A stretch of 64,000 nucleotides of DNA from positions 32,259-96,258 of the forward strand of contig NZ_KB905856.1 of NCBI RefSeq assembly GCF_000381065.1, written 5' to 3'. A program made the translations under genes and the position numbers. Each line of letters begins with the position of its first letter. Positions within the stretch are counted from its first letter, which is position 1. The notes beneath the pieces were generated by a model, which made no database searches, was not told the DNA's origin, and was given only the letters and a program-made list of their open reading frames with translations. Source of the stretch: Propionispira raffinosivorans DSM 20765. Lineage in GTDB: Bacteria; Bacillota; Negativicutes; Selenomonadales; Selenomonadaceae. Shown here piece after piece: positions 27,535 through 36,012 of this stretch.

Positions 27535-28275
27535 ATGACTATTAAAAGTATGGATTATTCACATTACATATTGGGACTGGTACTAAAAAGAAATACAATA
27601 GAATCGTTTTCGCGGTATCCTTTTTCGATACCAGCAATAGCCAAATTAGATGAAATTGAATTTCATCCGAATGTTACTTTTTTTGTGGGGGAAAATGGGG
27701 CAGGAAAATCTACCTTAATAGAAGCTATCGCAATAGCTTCTGCTCTGAATCCAGAAGGTGGATCTAGAAACTTTACTTTTTCAACACAAGATTCACATTC
27801 TGAATTAAATAAACACATAGTTTTAAAAAAGGGAATAAAAAGACCGAAAGATTCTTATTTTTTACGAGCTGAAAGTTTTTATAATGTAGCTACTAATATT
27901 GATGCATTAGGAGTTGAGGATGCGTATGGGGATAGATCATTACATCATCAGTCACATGGCGAAGCGTTTTTGTCGTTGTTTCTTAACCGATTTTTAGGTG
28001 AAGGACTTTATATACTTGATGAACCAGAAGCTGCATTATCACCGATGAAACAATTAAGTCTCATTACTTGTATTCATCAGTTGGCTGCACAAAATTCACA
28101 ATTTATTATAGCAACACATTCGCCAATTCTTTTGTCATATCCGAATGCATGTATATATAATATAGATGATACTGGTATAAATAAAATCGTATATGAAGAA
28201 ACAGAACATTTTAAAACAGCACAATATTTTTTTCATCATTACAAATTGATGCTTGATGAACTTATGAAAAGTTAA
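27535..28275 (+). CDS. AAA/ABC-type ATPase of the COG3910 family
   Basis: A 246-residue soluble ATPase of the ABC/Rad50 branch. It starts with a hydrophobic lead into FHPNVTFFVGENGAGKSTLI (Walker A near residue 56), has the signature QSHGEAFLSLF near 144, Walker B GLYILDEPEAALSP near 160 and the H-loop ATHSPILL near 198. It contains GGSRNFTFSTQDSHSELN and RPKDSYFLRAESFYN, which are characteristic of this stand-alone family. No transporter partner or nuclease is beside it, and the biological role is not known. In-frame ATG 27529 and GTG 27532 are alternative starts. A terminator follows. Confidence 0.88.
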   Translation: MTIKSMDYSHYILGLVLKRNTIESFSRYPFSIPAIAKLDEIEFHPNVTFFVGENGAGKSTLIEAIAIASALNPEGGSRNFTFSTQDSHSELNKHIVLKKGIKRPKDSYFLRAESFYNVATNIDALGVEDAYGDRSLHHQSHGEAFLSLFLNRFLGEGLYILDEPEAALSPMKQLSLITCIHQLAAQNSQFIIATHSPILLSYPNACIYNIDDTGINKIVYEETEHFKTAQYFFHHYKLMLDELMKS

Positions 28276-28281
28276 AAAGAC

Positions 28282-28320
28282 AAAGGGGTTGAGTGTTTTC
28301 TTGGCACTCAACCCCTTTTA
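28282..28320 (+). terminator. Terminator of the ATPase gene
   Basis: AAAGGGGTTGAGTG pairs with CACTCAACCCCTTTT across an eight-base loop. Confidence 0.9.
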
Positions 28321-28402
28321 TCTATAGGTGCGAACAGGTTCTATTTATAAAAAGATATATTTTTTGTTAGGCTATAAAAAATCAAGAGAAGATCTTCTTG
28401 TC

Positions 28403-28666
28403 TTAGGATATGACGCTGCAGGTTGTTTTTACCGGACCAGCGGCACCGCCCAAATCAATAATAACATACCAATGATCCGTATCAGGAACATCAATGGTAA
28501 CGGGTGAGCTTTTATAGTAACCACCAAAATATTTAAAGGCAAGAGAGTCGTTGTATAAGGAAAAATTCATGCGATCCATTAACATTACATTGGCCTGTAT
28601 ATCAAGTGTAACTCTAACTTTATTTCCACCAGCAACAGGACCTAAATCATATTTAATAAAATTCAT
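28403..28666 (-). CDS. DUF1883 domain protein
   Basis: An 87-residue protein consisting of one DUF1883 domain: MNFIKYDLGPVAGGNKVRVT at the start, VMLMDRMNFSLYND, FGGYYKSSPVTIDVP, and HWYVIIDLGGAAGPVKTT at the end. The family is a small all-beta unit, found alone or fused to effector domains in some bacteria; its role is not established. An SD (ggaag) precedes the ATG on the minus strand. It converges on the ATPase gene, 127 bases away, with that gene's terminator between them. Confidence 0.85.
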   Translation of the reverse strand: MNFIKYDLGPVAGGNKVRVTLDIQANVMLMDRMNFSLYNDSLAFKYFGGYYKSSPVTIDVPDTDHWYVIIDLGGAAGPVKTTCSVIS

Positions 28667-28802
28667 GTGTACACTTCCATTCTAAAACAGCAAAAATGCT
28701 ATGATGTATTCATAAGTCTACTTTAAGCATACTTGTCGCAGAGGGTTCTGTAAATGGGAAAAGAGTAGGGAGTTTGTACTAAAAAAACCAATTAATCTGC
28801 AT

Positions 28803-28830
28803 AGCGCCTTGAGGCAAGTGGCTTTTTTAT
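28803..28830 (+). terminator. Possible terminator in the gap before larA
   Basis: AGC..CTTG pairs with CAAG..GCT around loop AGG with a two-base internal mismatch, then six T. No plus-strand gene lies directly upstream, so it may end an unannotated transcript or be incidental. Confidence 0.35.
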
Positions 28831-28910
28831 ATTTTACAATCGATTGGCTACGAAAAAACTGTATGTTTTTGTTTTTTTGTTATCATATTTATTTATAAGA
28901 GTCATCTTTT

Positions 28911-28946
28911 TATTGAACTATACAAAAAAACAATATTGAACTATAC
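28911..28946 (+). repeat. 13-bp direct repeat before larA
   Basis: TATTGAACTATAC occurs at 28911-28923 and again at 28934-28946, a period of 23 bases, or about two helix turns. The two copies lie 56-91 bases before the larA start, so they could bind a regulator. Confidence 0.5.
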
Positions 28947-29001
28947 TGATTCTCAGATACCTAATAAATATCTCATTGAAATTAAACTAGGAGGTTTTAT
29001 A

Positions 29002-30285
29002 ATGGAGTTTGTGAATATAAGCTTACCGTATGATAAGAGAAAGATTATAGCAAAAATCAACAAGAATAATTTAGCTGGTGTATTGACTTCGGAAACAGAA
29101 AATTATGCAACGAAGTTGTCGCAAGAAGAAATCGTAGAAGCATCCCTGGATGCTCCGATTGGGTCAGATAAATTAGAAGAACTGGTTCGTGGCAAGAAAA
29201 AGATTGTTTTGATTAGTTCAGATCATACGCGTCCGGTTCCATCAAAGATTATTACGCCTATATTACTTAAACGAATTCGGCAGATTAAGCCGGATGCAGA
29301 TATTAAAATTTTAGTTGCTACAGGCTTCCATCGTCCATCAACCAGAGAAGAACTGATTGATAAATATGGTGAAGATATTGTGAATCACGAACAGATTATC
29401 ATGCATATTTCAACAGATGATGACGCTATGGTTCAAATAGGAACCCTGCCGTCTGGTGGACCATGCATCATTAATCGTATTGCAGCTGAGGCGGATCTTC
29501 TTATTGCGGAAGGTTTTATTGAATCACATTTTTTCGCGGGATTTTCTGGAGGCAGAAAGTCTGTACTGCCGGGAATTGCATCTTATAAAACGATTATGGC
29601 GAATCACTGCGGAGAATTTATTGATACGAGTGAGGCTCGCACTGGTAATCTTAAAGGTAACCTGATCCATGCTGATATGTTGTACGCCGCAAAGAAGGCA
29701 GGTCTTGCATTTATTTTAAATGTAGTATTGGATGGAAATAAAAAAATCATTGCTTCTTTTGCGGGTGATTTAGAAAAAGCACATCAAACAGGCTGCTCTT
29801 TTGTAAAAAAAATGTCGGAAGTAAAAAAAATACCTTGCGATATAGCTATTTCGACAAATGGCGGTTATCCTTTAGATCAAAATATTTATCAGGCAGTTAA
29901 AGGAATGACAACGGCTGAGTCCGTGAATAAAGAAAATGGTGTTATTATTATGGTAGCAGGCTGTGCTGACGGGCATGGTGGGGAAGGATTTTATAGAAAC
30001 TTAGCTGACGTAAAAACACCAGAAGAATTTTTAGAAAAAGCAATACATACAAAACGACAGGATACGATTCCGGATCAATGGACCTCGCAAATATTAGCAC
30101 GTATTCTTTCGAAACACCATGTGATTATGGTGTCGGATCTTGTCGATGAACAATTGATTAAAAACATGCATATGGAGCCGGCCAAAACATTAGATGAGGC
30201 TTTGAAACGAGCCTATGAACTGCAAGGCGAAGGGGCAAAGATAACGGTTATTCCGGATGGCCTTTCCATAATTGTAAAAGAATGA
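29002..30285 (+). CDS. larA: LarA-family nickel-pincer racemase/epimerase (lactate racemase-like)
   Basis: A 427-residue DUF2088/LarA protein. Compared with Lactiplantibacillus plantarum LarA (D72, R75, H108, K184, H200), equivalent residues appear two positions later: Asp74 and Arg77 in SSDHTRPVP, His110 in ATGFHRPS, Lys186 in FSGGRKSVLPG, and His202 in NHCGEF. The Lys carries the nickel-pincer cofactor in LarA. Many relatives act on other 2-hydroxyacids, so lactate is not certain. The cofactor genes larB, larC and larE are not in this window. A HAD phosphatase gene follows closely, which suggests an operon. ATG 29002 has SD taggagg. Confidence 0.85.
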   Translation: MEFVNISLPYDKRKIIAKINKNNLAGVLTSETENYATKLSQEEIVEASLDAPIGSDKLEELVRGKKKIVLISSDHTRPVPSKIITPILLKRIRQIKPDADIKILVATGFHRPSTREELIDKYGEDIVNHEQIIMHISTDDDAMVQIGTLPSGGPCIINRIAAEADLLIAEGFIESHFFAGFSGGRKSVLPGIASYKTIMANHCGEFIDTSEARTGNLKGNLIHADMLYAAKKAGLAFILNVVLDGNKKIIASFAGDLEKAHQTGCSFVKKMSEVKKIPCDIAISTNGGYPLDQNIYQAVKGMTTAESVNKENGVIIMVAGCADGHGGEGFYRNLADVKTPEEFLEKAIHTKRQDTIPDQWTSQILARILSKHHVIMVSDLVDEQLIKNMHMEPAKTLDEALKRAYELQGEGAKITVIPDGLSIIVKE

Positions 30286-30350
30286 GCATAAAAAATAACC
30301 TGAGAAACGGAATATATTACAATGAGAAACAATACGAAGGAGACGAGCAG

Positions 30351-31001
30351 ATGATCAAGGCAATGATTTTCGATTTAGATGGAACGATAGGAAATACACT
30401 TCCTCTTTGTATCAAGGCTTTTCGTCAGACAATCGAAATGTTTATGAAAAGAAGTATTAGCGATGAAGAAATTATCGCAACTTTTGGACCTTCGGAAGAA
30501 GGTACGATTTACTCGCTGATCCCGCAACAGTATGATGAGGGATTAGAAAAATATTTGCATTATTATAAACTTTTTCACAACGAATGTCCAAAAGCATTTG
30601 AGGGTATTGTGGAGATCATACAAGATTTAAAGCAAAAAGGCATACGGATAGCAATGGTGACGGGCAAGGGAAAGAAAAGTACAGATATAACCTTAGAACA
30701 ATATGAAATTGGAGATTTATTTGAACAGGTTGAAACGGGTTCAATCACGGGAAGTGTAAAATTGGCAGGAATGTCAGCTGTTCTCAAAAATTTTGAAATT
30801 AAACCGGAAGAAGCCTATTATGTTGGCGATGCACCGACTGATATAACAGCTGCCAGAAAAGCAGGCGTAAGAATGATCTCGGCAGCATGGGCGGAGACCG
30901 CAGAAATCGAAAAATTGAAAAAATTAAAGCCAGATTATATTTTTGCGACAATCCATGAATTTGCCAAATTTTGCAACACAATGCCTAGAATTTCCGAATA
31001 G
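30351..31001 (+). CDS. HAD-superfamily hydrolase, phosphoglycolate phosphatase-like
   Basis: A 216-residue HAD subfamily IA phosphatase. Motif I is FDLDGTIGNT near residue 7, with the nucleophile and acid Asp. Motif II is MVTGKG near 101, the Lys lies in SVKLAGM, and motif III YVGDAPTDITAARKAG lies near 157. A helical cap sits between motifs I and II. Related enzymes hydrolyse phosphoglycolate or pyrophosphate; the substrate here is unknown. It is 66 bases downstream of larA with SD aaggaga, so probably co-transcribed. Confidence 0.85.
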   Translation: MIKAMIFDLDGTIGNTLPLCIKAFRQTIEMFMKRSISDEEIIATFGPSEEGTIYSLIPQQYDEGLEKYLHYYKLFHNECPKAFEGIVEIIQDLKQKGIRIAMVTGKGKKSTDITLEQYEIGDLFEQVETGSITGSVKLAGMSAVLKNFEIKPEEAYYVGDAPTDITAARKAGVRMISAAWAETAEIEKLKKLKPDYIFATIHEFAKFCNTMPRISE

Positions 31002-31017
31002 TATTTGTTATAAAAAT

Positions 31018-31080
31018 CGCAATTTAGAAAGCAAACATACTTTATTGTAATATAAAATACACCCCTTTCAGAATGGTAAT
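31018..31080 (+). repeat. Intergenic repeat, copy 1 (degenerate copy at 33119-33173)
   Basis: A stretch starting CGCAATTTAGAAA and ending TTTCAGAATGGTA, with TATTGTA in the middle, sits 17 bases after the HAD gene. A shorter, diverged version with the same blocks in the same order lies at 33119-33173, just after tetR. Confidence 0.5.
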
Positions 31081-31130
31081 TGGTTTTGATACCATCATTA
31101 TTACCATTTTGAACAGGGGTGTATTTCTTT
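31056..31130 (+). terminator. Long hairpin terminator after larA-HAD
   Basis: Outer arms AATACACCCCT / AGGGGTGTATT and inner arms AATGGTAAT / ATTACCATT enclose an AT-rich loop. TTTCTTTTT follows. Confidence 0.85.
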
Positions 31131-31230
31131 TTATTAGGGTGTGGGGAATTTCTACAGCTTGGGTTTTCTATGTGGGTCTATTGGAATAAAGGTGGCTTTT
31201 TAAAAACCTTCTAGTTTTGTATTTAACGGC

Positions 31231-32232
31231 TTATTCGCCACAGAGATCTCCAATCATTTCAAGAATAACATGCCGATTGATAGGAAGGCCTTTGTAAGTA
31301 CCTTGCACTTTGCACAGGCTTTGGCAGCCTTGCGTCATTGACCCATTGTGAGCAAATTCCGGCTCATCTAATAAAGCTGTCAATGTGATATCGAGATTCT
31401 CTATCGGAATGGAAATATGAATGCTGGCAGGGTATTGATTGCCGGTACGGCTGCTGGTCCAAATATGATCATACGTTATATCCGCATTCACATTTACTTG
31501 AGTACCATTGCGATTCAAGATGGTAGCAAAAGCATTTCGTTTTCCACCAGAATAAGTATCCCATAACGAAATGGCCCCGCTTGCATCTTCATTAAGTGTC
31601 ATACCGAGCCACAACCATGCTGGCTTAAGACTTTTGTCTGATGATTTTGCAAGAAGACCTTCCGCCGAGCCAAACCCCCATTGTCTGTCGAACCATGCAG
31701 TTGCATGATCAACCTTGTATTCTTTTCCTTTAATCGTAACTGTTCCCTCGATATCCATATTGGGGAATGAAAATTGATAAGAGTTGGTGCCTAGTAAATC
31801 AAGAAGACCCGTTGTTCCATTATAAAGAATATTGTTTTTCCTCGGTCTTACAACTACGTCAACATTACCATTTTCTACTGCAAGTTTTAACGTCATTTTT
31901 TGGCAATCACCATGAAGGCTCCCAAACTCTGAATATACATTCAATTCTTTATCTGATGCGCCATGAAATGAAGAAGTTGGTCCTGTTTTTGCATTGTCTA
32001 TCCAAATTTTTTCGGTACCTTCCATTAATAGAAACTCTGTATTATTGACTTGAATTGTACCAGAACCCATAAACATTTGGTGCCATTCAAAACCAATCTG
32101 CTTACCTTCAGATTCAAAATTGCAGATGATATACCAGGAATCTGCAGTGGCCTTGGGCTTTGCAGACAAATCTTCCTTGTAGTTTACAAAAAGAGGGATA
32201 CCGCTATTTTTCATTAAATTTTTCTTTGACAT
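31231..32232 (-). CDS. AttH/CrtC-type lipocalin-like hydrolase family protein
   Basis: A 333-residue protein of the AttH/CrtC double-lipocalin group. The hallmark HATAWFDRQWGFGS lies near residue 190, and WLWLGMTLNEDASGAISLWD follows. Members include carotenoid hydratases and predicted hydrolases; the substrate here is not known. There is no signal peptide, so it is cytoplasmic. I start at ATG 32232 (MSKKNLMKN), which has an aaagggg SD; an in-frame ATG 18 codons upstream has none. It is divergent from a TetR gene, with a perfect palindrome over its promoter, so TetR control is likely. No carotenoid genes are nearby. Confidence 0.8.
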   Translation of the reverse strand: MSKKNLMKNSGIPLFVNYKEDLSAKPKATADSWYIICNFESEGKQIGFEWHQMFMGSGTIQVNNTEFLLMEGTEKIWIDNAKTGPTSSFHGASDKELNVYSEFGSLHGDCQKMTLKLAVENGNVDVVVRPRKNNILYNGTTGLLDLLGTNSYQFSFPNMDIEGTVTIKGKEYKVDHATAWFDRQWGFGSAEGLLAKSSDKSLKPAWLWLGMTLNEDASGAISLWDTYSGGKRNAFATILNRNGTQVNVNADITYDHIWTSSRTGNQYPASIHISIPIENLDITLTALLDEPEFAHNGSMTQGCQSLCKVQGTYKGLPINRHVILEMIGDLCGE

Positions 32233-32271
32233 AAAAAAAACCCCTTTACTATTTTTTAAAATTTTTTGGAT

Positions 32272-32305
32272 ATTATTTCTTGGCAATTATATACCAAGAA
32301 ATAAT
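32272..32305. promoter_or_regulatory. TetR-type operator overlapping a minus-strand promoter
   Basis: A 12-base arm (ATTATTTCTTGG, 32272-32283) and its exact complement (32294-32305) are separated by ten bases. On the minus strand a promoter reads TTGTGA (32310-32315), an 18-base spacer, then TATAAT (32286-32291). The palindrome covers the spacer and the -10, the classic place for a repressor. It lies 40 bases before the hydrolase-like gene. Confidence 0.78.
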
Positions 32306-32470
32306 CAGCTCACAATGATTATAAATGAACACTATGTTGATTTATGATCTTGTATTGATTATAATATAAGTAATTAAAAAATACACTAGTCAATAATCTG
32401 ATTTGTGTTTTATATCAAACAGAAGAACAAGAAATGTTCATTATTAAATTTTTTGAAAGGATATATAAGA

Positions 32471-33115
32471 ATGGATAAACAAATTCCAGACAGAAGAATT
32501 AGGAAAACTAAAAAATTATTGCGAGATACACTTTTTGAATTAATGAATGAGAAGTCATTGGATAACATTACCATCAAGGATTTGACAGAAAGAGCGGATC
32601 TGAATCGCGGTACTTTTTATTTACATTATCGCGACATATTTGACTTGCTCGAGCAAAATGAAAGAGAAATGCTGCAGGAAATGAGTGAAATTTTAAAAAA
32701 AATCGACCCTTCCGTATTTGTTGAGTATAATTTGAAAAATAAACCATACCCTCCTTTGGTTGAATTATTTGAATGGTTTAAAAATAATTTAAATTGTTGC
32801 AATGCACTCATGGGTCCCAATGGAGGTATTTCATTTTTAGAAAGAACCAAAACCGTGATTGAAAATGAATTTTACAAAAGACAAAATATAATGGACGGAA
32901 AAAATAGTGATTCAGCATTCAGTGAATATTTTTATGCCTATATAATCTTTGGATTTTTAGGAATTATTAAACAATGGTTTGAAAGTGGTGCATCAATTCC
33001 ACCAAAGGAAATGGCACAAGTTTTAATAAAAATTGCATTAAATGGGTTTCAAACAGGGGCAGAAAGCCGGAAATCGCAAAAAAACCAAAACTGGTTAATA
33101 TTTCCAGAAACGTAA
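32471..33115 (+). CDS. TetR/AcrR family transcriptional regulator
   Basis: A 214-residue regulator. The helix-turn-helix lies at about residues 10-55: RRIRKTKKLLRDTLFELMNE, then NITIKDLTERADLNRGTFYL and HYRDIFDLLE. The C-terminal ligand domain ends in SGASIPPKEMAQVLIKIALNG, like the Firmicutes-type TetR_C_7 group. ATG 32471 follows gaaaggata. It is divergent from the AttH-like gene and very likely controls it through the palindrome at 32272-32305. The inducer is unknown. Confidence 0.9.
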   Translation: MDKQIPDRRIRKTKKLLRDTLFELMNEKSLDNITIKDLTERADLNRGTFYLHYRDIFDLLEQNEREMLQEMSEILKKIDPSVFVEYNLKNKPYPPLVELFEWFKNNLNCCNALMGPNGGISFLERTKTVIENEFYKRQNIMDGKNSDSAFSEYFYAYIIFGFLGIIKQWFESGASIPPKEMAQVLIKIALNGFQTGAESRKSQKNQNWLIFPET

Positions 33116-33118
33116 AAC

Positions 33119-33173
33119 CGCAACTTAGAAAACGGAATAGGCCCTATTGTATAAAAAAACTTTCAGAATGGTA
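33119..33173 (+). repeat. Intergenic repeat, copy 2 (degenerate)
   Basis: CGCAACTTAGAAAAC...TATTGTAT...TTTCAGAATGGTA, matching the block order of 31018-31080. The right half, which forms the terminator hairpin in copy 1, is missing here. The copies bracket the tetR/AttH-like pair. Confidence 0.45.
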
Positions 33174-33322
33174 CTTCAAATAATCTCCATTTAATTTATA
33201 GTATGGTGGCAGGGATTTGTTGTTATTGTGGAAAATACTATAGTTATAGTGGTAATGTTGATTTAAAAAGAGTGCAACTAGTCTTCTATGCAGGCTGGTT
33301 CATTAGCAAAAAGGGGAAGAAT

Positions 33323-33976
33323 ATGAGTATTATACGTCCTAAGATACCAGCACAACTCAATCCCGTAGATACGTTTTCTTTTTATGTACAGGAATTTATG
33401 GCGGAGGAATTGCCAATTGAGGAAATTGAAATCTGTGAAGAGTGCCTTGAAGATGAAGCGTTTTTAAAAATTGAAATCCGCAAGAGCACTTTTGAAAAAT
33501 GTACGTTTCATAATTGTAATTTTGAAAAAGCGACTTTTATAGATGTAGTATTTCAATCTTGTGATTTATCCAATAGTAAATTTGAAGGAGCCTATTTTGA
33601 GCGATGCCGCTTTGTCTCCTGTAAATGTATTGGTATAGATATGAGTGATATCGTTATCAAACACACAACATTTGAAGAATCAAATTTGCAATATGCATAT
33701 TTCATTAAAACGAAAATAACGGATGTTTTATTTGATCGTATTGATTTTACAGAATCCTCCATTATAGAATCACAATTGAAACGCTTTGCTGTTATGAAGT
33801 CCACATTTGTGAAGACGAATTTTTTTAAAACAATGCTGACGAATGTTGATTTTAGCAATAGTGAATTGGTGGCACCCTTGGTATCGATTCCTCCAACGGA
33901 GCTTAAGGGGTGTATAGTCAATACATTTCAAGCTGCAAATTTAATCGGCCTCTGGGGTATTCAGGTTAAGCCATGA
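33323..33976 (+). CDS. Pentapeptide-repeat protein
   Basis: A 217-residue protein that folds as a right-handed quadrilateral beta-helix. From about residue 45 onward there are tandem A(D/N)LXX-type units, for example [38 protein letters not shown] and [11 protein letters not shown]. The overall form resembles Qnr/McbG proteins, which mimic DNA and protect gyrase, but most members have no known role. ATG 33323 follows aaggggaag. The first in-frame GTG/ATG codons upstream (33203) give an unconserved Cys-rich tail without an SD. The stop overlaps a terminator. Confidence 0.85.
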   Translation: MSIIRPKIPAQLNPVDTFSFYVQEFMAEELPIEEIEICEECLEDEAFLKIEIRKSTFEKCTFHNCNFEKATFIDVVFQSCDLSNSKFEGAYFERCRFVSCKCIGIDMSDIVIKHTTFEESNLQYAYFIKTKITDVLFDRIDFTESSIIESQLKRFAVMKSTFVKTNFFKTMLTNVDFSNSELVAPLVSIPPTELKGCIVNTFQAANLIGLWGIQVKP

Positions 33977-34024
33977 AAAATAGCTTTCTATGAAAAAATA
34001 AAAAATCATAGAAAGCTATTTTTT
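33976..34024. terminator. Terminator after the pentapeptide gene (bidirectional)
   Basis: AAAAATAGCTTTCTATGA pairs perfectly with TCATAGAAAGCTATTTTT over an A-rich loop. It can also serve the convergent TauE gene. Confidence 0.92.
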
Positions 34025-34066
34025 ATGGAACTTATAAATGGTGATTTTAGCGAGTCGTTCTTCAAT

Positions 34067-34954
34067 TTAGTAAAACAATTTATAAAACATTTGCCCAATT
34101 AAGAGTAAAATAATCGAAAGTAAAAGACGTTGAGCTATTTTTTGCGGGATGTGAGGTAAACATAAAAGACCGATTTGAGAACCAAGGATAGAACCAATCC
34201 CCATAGAAATAGCATAAGACCAATTGATGAATCCAGTTTGATAAAATACAATAAACCCTCCTGTGCAGCTGCCCAAAATTAAAACTCTTGTCATTTGAAC
34301 GGCTTTCATATAATTATGAAAATTTTTAAAATAATAAATAATGCCGAACGTAGAAGAACCAGGACCAAATCCTCCATCATAGATCGCCACTAAAAAGGGA
34401 ATATATAAATTTGCTTTCATGCTAGACGAAAGCGGTTTATGGATAGCAATGCTGCCAGTCCAGTCTTTATTTTTCATTGTTACCAATAATGCAAAACAAA
34501 GCAAAAAAAATGCAACAACATTCATAGTTTGTTCAGCAACCTGGGCCGTTAATAAGGCACCGCATAGTCCACCTGCAAACGCTACGAGTACATTACGAAG
34601 TATTGACTTCGTTTGAAGCTGTTTATGCTGGATCAGATAAAATACACTTGAAATAGCAGCGATCCCAGAGGAGAATTTGTTTGTAGCAATGCTTGTTTGA
34701 ATGGGGATGCCCGTTAACATCATAGCAGGAATCGTAATTAAAGCAGCGCCACCAGCTAATGTACCCAAAAAAGAAGCAATCAATCCAATGAAAATTAAAA
34801 GGAAAAATTGATAATCTATACTTGGCAGCAGCGTGCTTTCAAAGATATTACTTATGAATAATATAAGGCCAAGAATAAAAAATATAGCTTTTTTGACATG
34901 TGATTTTTGCTTTGACGAGGGGGCGGCTTCTTTTTTCAGTATATGTGTATTCAT
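34067..34954 (-). CDS. TauE/SafE-family sulfite/organosulfur exporter
   Basis: A 295-residue membrane protein with about eight hydrophobic segments. The family halves are visible: FIGLIASFLGTLAGGAALIT near 55 with the first glycine-rich motif, and YDGGFGPGSSTFGIIYY near 192 with the second. Members export sulfite, sulfoacetate or similar anions. I start at ATG 34954 (MNTHILKK), which has aaaggag 12 bases upstream on the minus strand. It is divergent from a LysR gene, a common arrangement for this transporter. Confidence 0.88.
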   Translation of the reverse strand: MNTHILKKEAAPSSKQKSHVKKAIFFILGLILFISNIFESTLLPSIDYQFFLLIFIGLIASFLGTLAGGAALITIPAMMLTGIPIQTSIATNKFSSGIAAISSVFYLIQHKQLQTKSILRNVLVAFAGGLCGALLTAQVAEQTMNVVAFFLLCFALLVTMKNKDWTGSIAIHKPLSSSMKANLYIPFLVAIYDGGFGPGSSTFGIIYYFKNFHNYMKAVQMTRVLILGSCTGGFIVFYQTGFINWSYAISMGIGSILGSQIGLLCLPHIPQKIAQRLLLSIILLLIGQMFYKLFY

Positions 34955-35023
34955 GACTTTATTTATCTCCTTTGCTTCTTTACATAAATGATATACAATA
35001 AATAATAATAAATCCAATATATG

Positions 35024-35043
35024 TTTTATGATGAATCATAAAA
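35024..35043. promoter_or_regulatory. Palindrome between the TauE and LysR genes
   Basis: TTTTATGAT (35024-35032) and its exact complement ATCATAAAA (35035-35043) are separated by GA. It is centred in the divergent intergenic region, 25 bases before the lysR start, as expected for a LysR autoregulatory site. Confidence 0.55.
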
Positions 35044-35068
35044 TTTTCTTATAAAAGGAGACAAAGCA

Positions 35069-35965
35069 ATGAATCTTCACACGCTTCGTATCTTTACGGC
35101 GGTGGCATCGATAAAAAGTGTTACGGAAGCTGCTGAATTTCTTTCGATTAGCCAGCCAGCGGTAACGATGCAGATTCGAAATTTGGAAAGAGAAACTGGA
35201 TTAAAGTTGATTGAAGCAAACGGCAGGGGGATAAAATTAACGCATGCCGGTAAATTTCTATTTAAACAAGCTGAATATTTATTTGATATGGAAAAAGACC
35301 TTGAATATAAATTAGACCAATTTAAAAACGGGGAAATTGAAGATTTACGCATTGCATCAACTTATTTACCCGCTAATTTTCTATTACCGTTAGGATTAGC
35401 TCAGTTAAAAAAAGAAGCACCGTCTGTAAACGTAAAATTATATAGTGGTAATTCAACGGAGACATTGGAACGATTAATTCACTATAAAGCCGATGCTGCT
35501 TTTGTCGTAAAAGAAGCTTGGCAACAACCAGAGCTTAATCTTATTCATTTAATGGATCTTGATTTTTGGTTTATTGTTCCTAAAGGACATAAATATGCTG
35601 GCAAAGAAATATCATTATCTGATTTAGTACAAGAACCATTTTTGTTAAGGGAAGAAGGAAGTTCAACAAGGGAAATCTTGTTTGCTTTATGTAAAGTCCA
35701 CGGTGTGGCAAATCCTAAAATAGGCGTACAATTTTATGGGCTGAATGAATCAATTCATGCTGTTATCGCTGGCTATGGGACGATGCTAGACCCTTCACTG
35801 GCAGTAGCAGAACATTTGCAGCGTAATGAGGTTGGGCGAGTTCGTGTAAAAGGAATAAAAATAAAACGTCCAGTATATTTCTGCAGTCGAAAGACAGACA
35901 AAGAAATATCGCCCTCTATCATAAAAATTCTTGAGATCATAAAACAAAAATTTGTTCATTCCTAG
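35069..35965 (+). CDS. LysR-family transcriptional regulator
   Basis: A 298-residue LTTR. The N-terminal winged helix reads MNLHTLRIFTAVASIKSVTE then AAEFLSISQPAVTMQIRNLE, and the periplasmic-binding-like effector domain follows from about residue 90 (DLRIASTYLPANFLLP). It looks most like the CysL/CysB-type subgroup, but the effector cannot be named. It is divergent from the TauE-type exporter and probably controls it. SD aaaggag precedes the ATG. Confidence 0.92.
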   Translation: MNLHTLRIFTAVASIKSVTEAAEFLSISQPAVTMQIRNLERETGLKLIEANGRGIKLTHAGKFLFKQAEYLFDMEKDLEYKLDQFKNGEIEDLRIASTYLPANFLLPLGLAQLKKEAPSVNVKLYSGNSTETLERLIHYKADAAFVVKEAWQQPELNLIHLMDLDFWFIVPKGHKYAGKEISLSDLVQEPFLLREEGSSTREILFALCKVHGVANPKIGVQFYGLNESIHAVIAGYGTMLDPSLAVAEHLQRNEVGRVRVKGIKIKRPVYFCSRKTDKEISPSIIKILEIIKQKFVHS

Positions 35966-36012
35966 CCGCACTACAATAAGCTTTTTTTAGATTAGACACA
36001 ATCGGGATTATG

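Larger units (their letters stand above)
28667..29001. other. 335-base gap upstream of the LarA gene
   Basis: Holds the promoter region of the minus-strand DUF1883 gene, a terminator-like hairpin (28803-28830), a 13-base direct repeat (28911-28946) and the larA SD (taggagg, 28989-28995). No coding sequence was seen. An in-frame upward extension of larA to 28936 lacks an SD and is not credible. Confidence 0.5.

Noticed and set aside
28283..28340. Transposon end or IS inverted repeat
   Set aside because: The perfect inverted repeat is a terminator stem followed by T-rich sequence. No transposase is present in the window.
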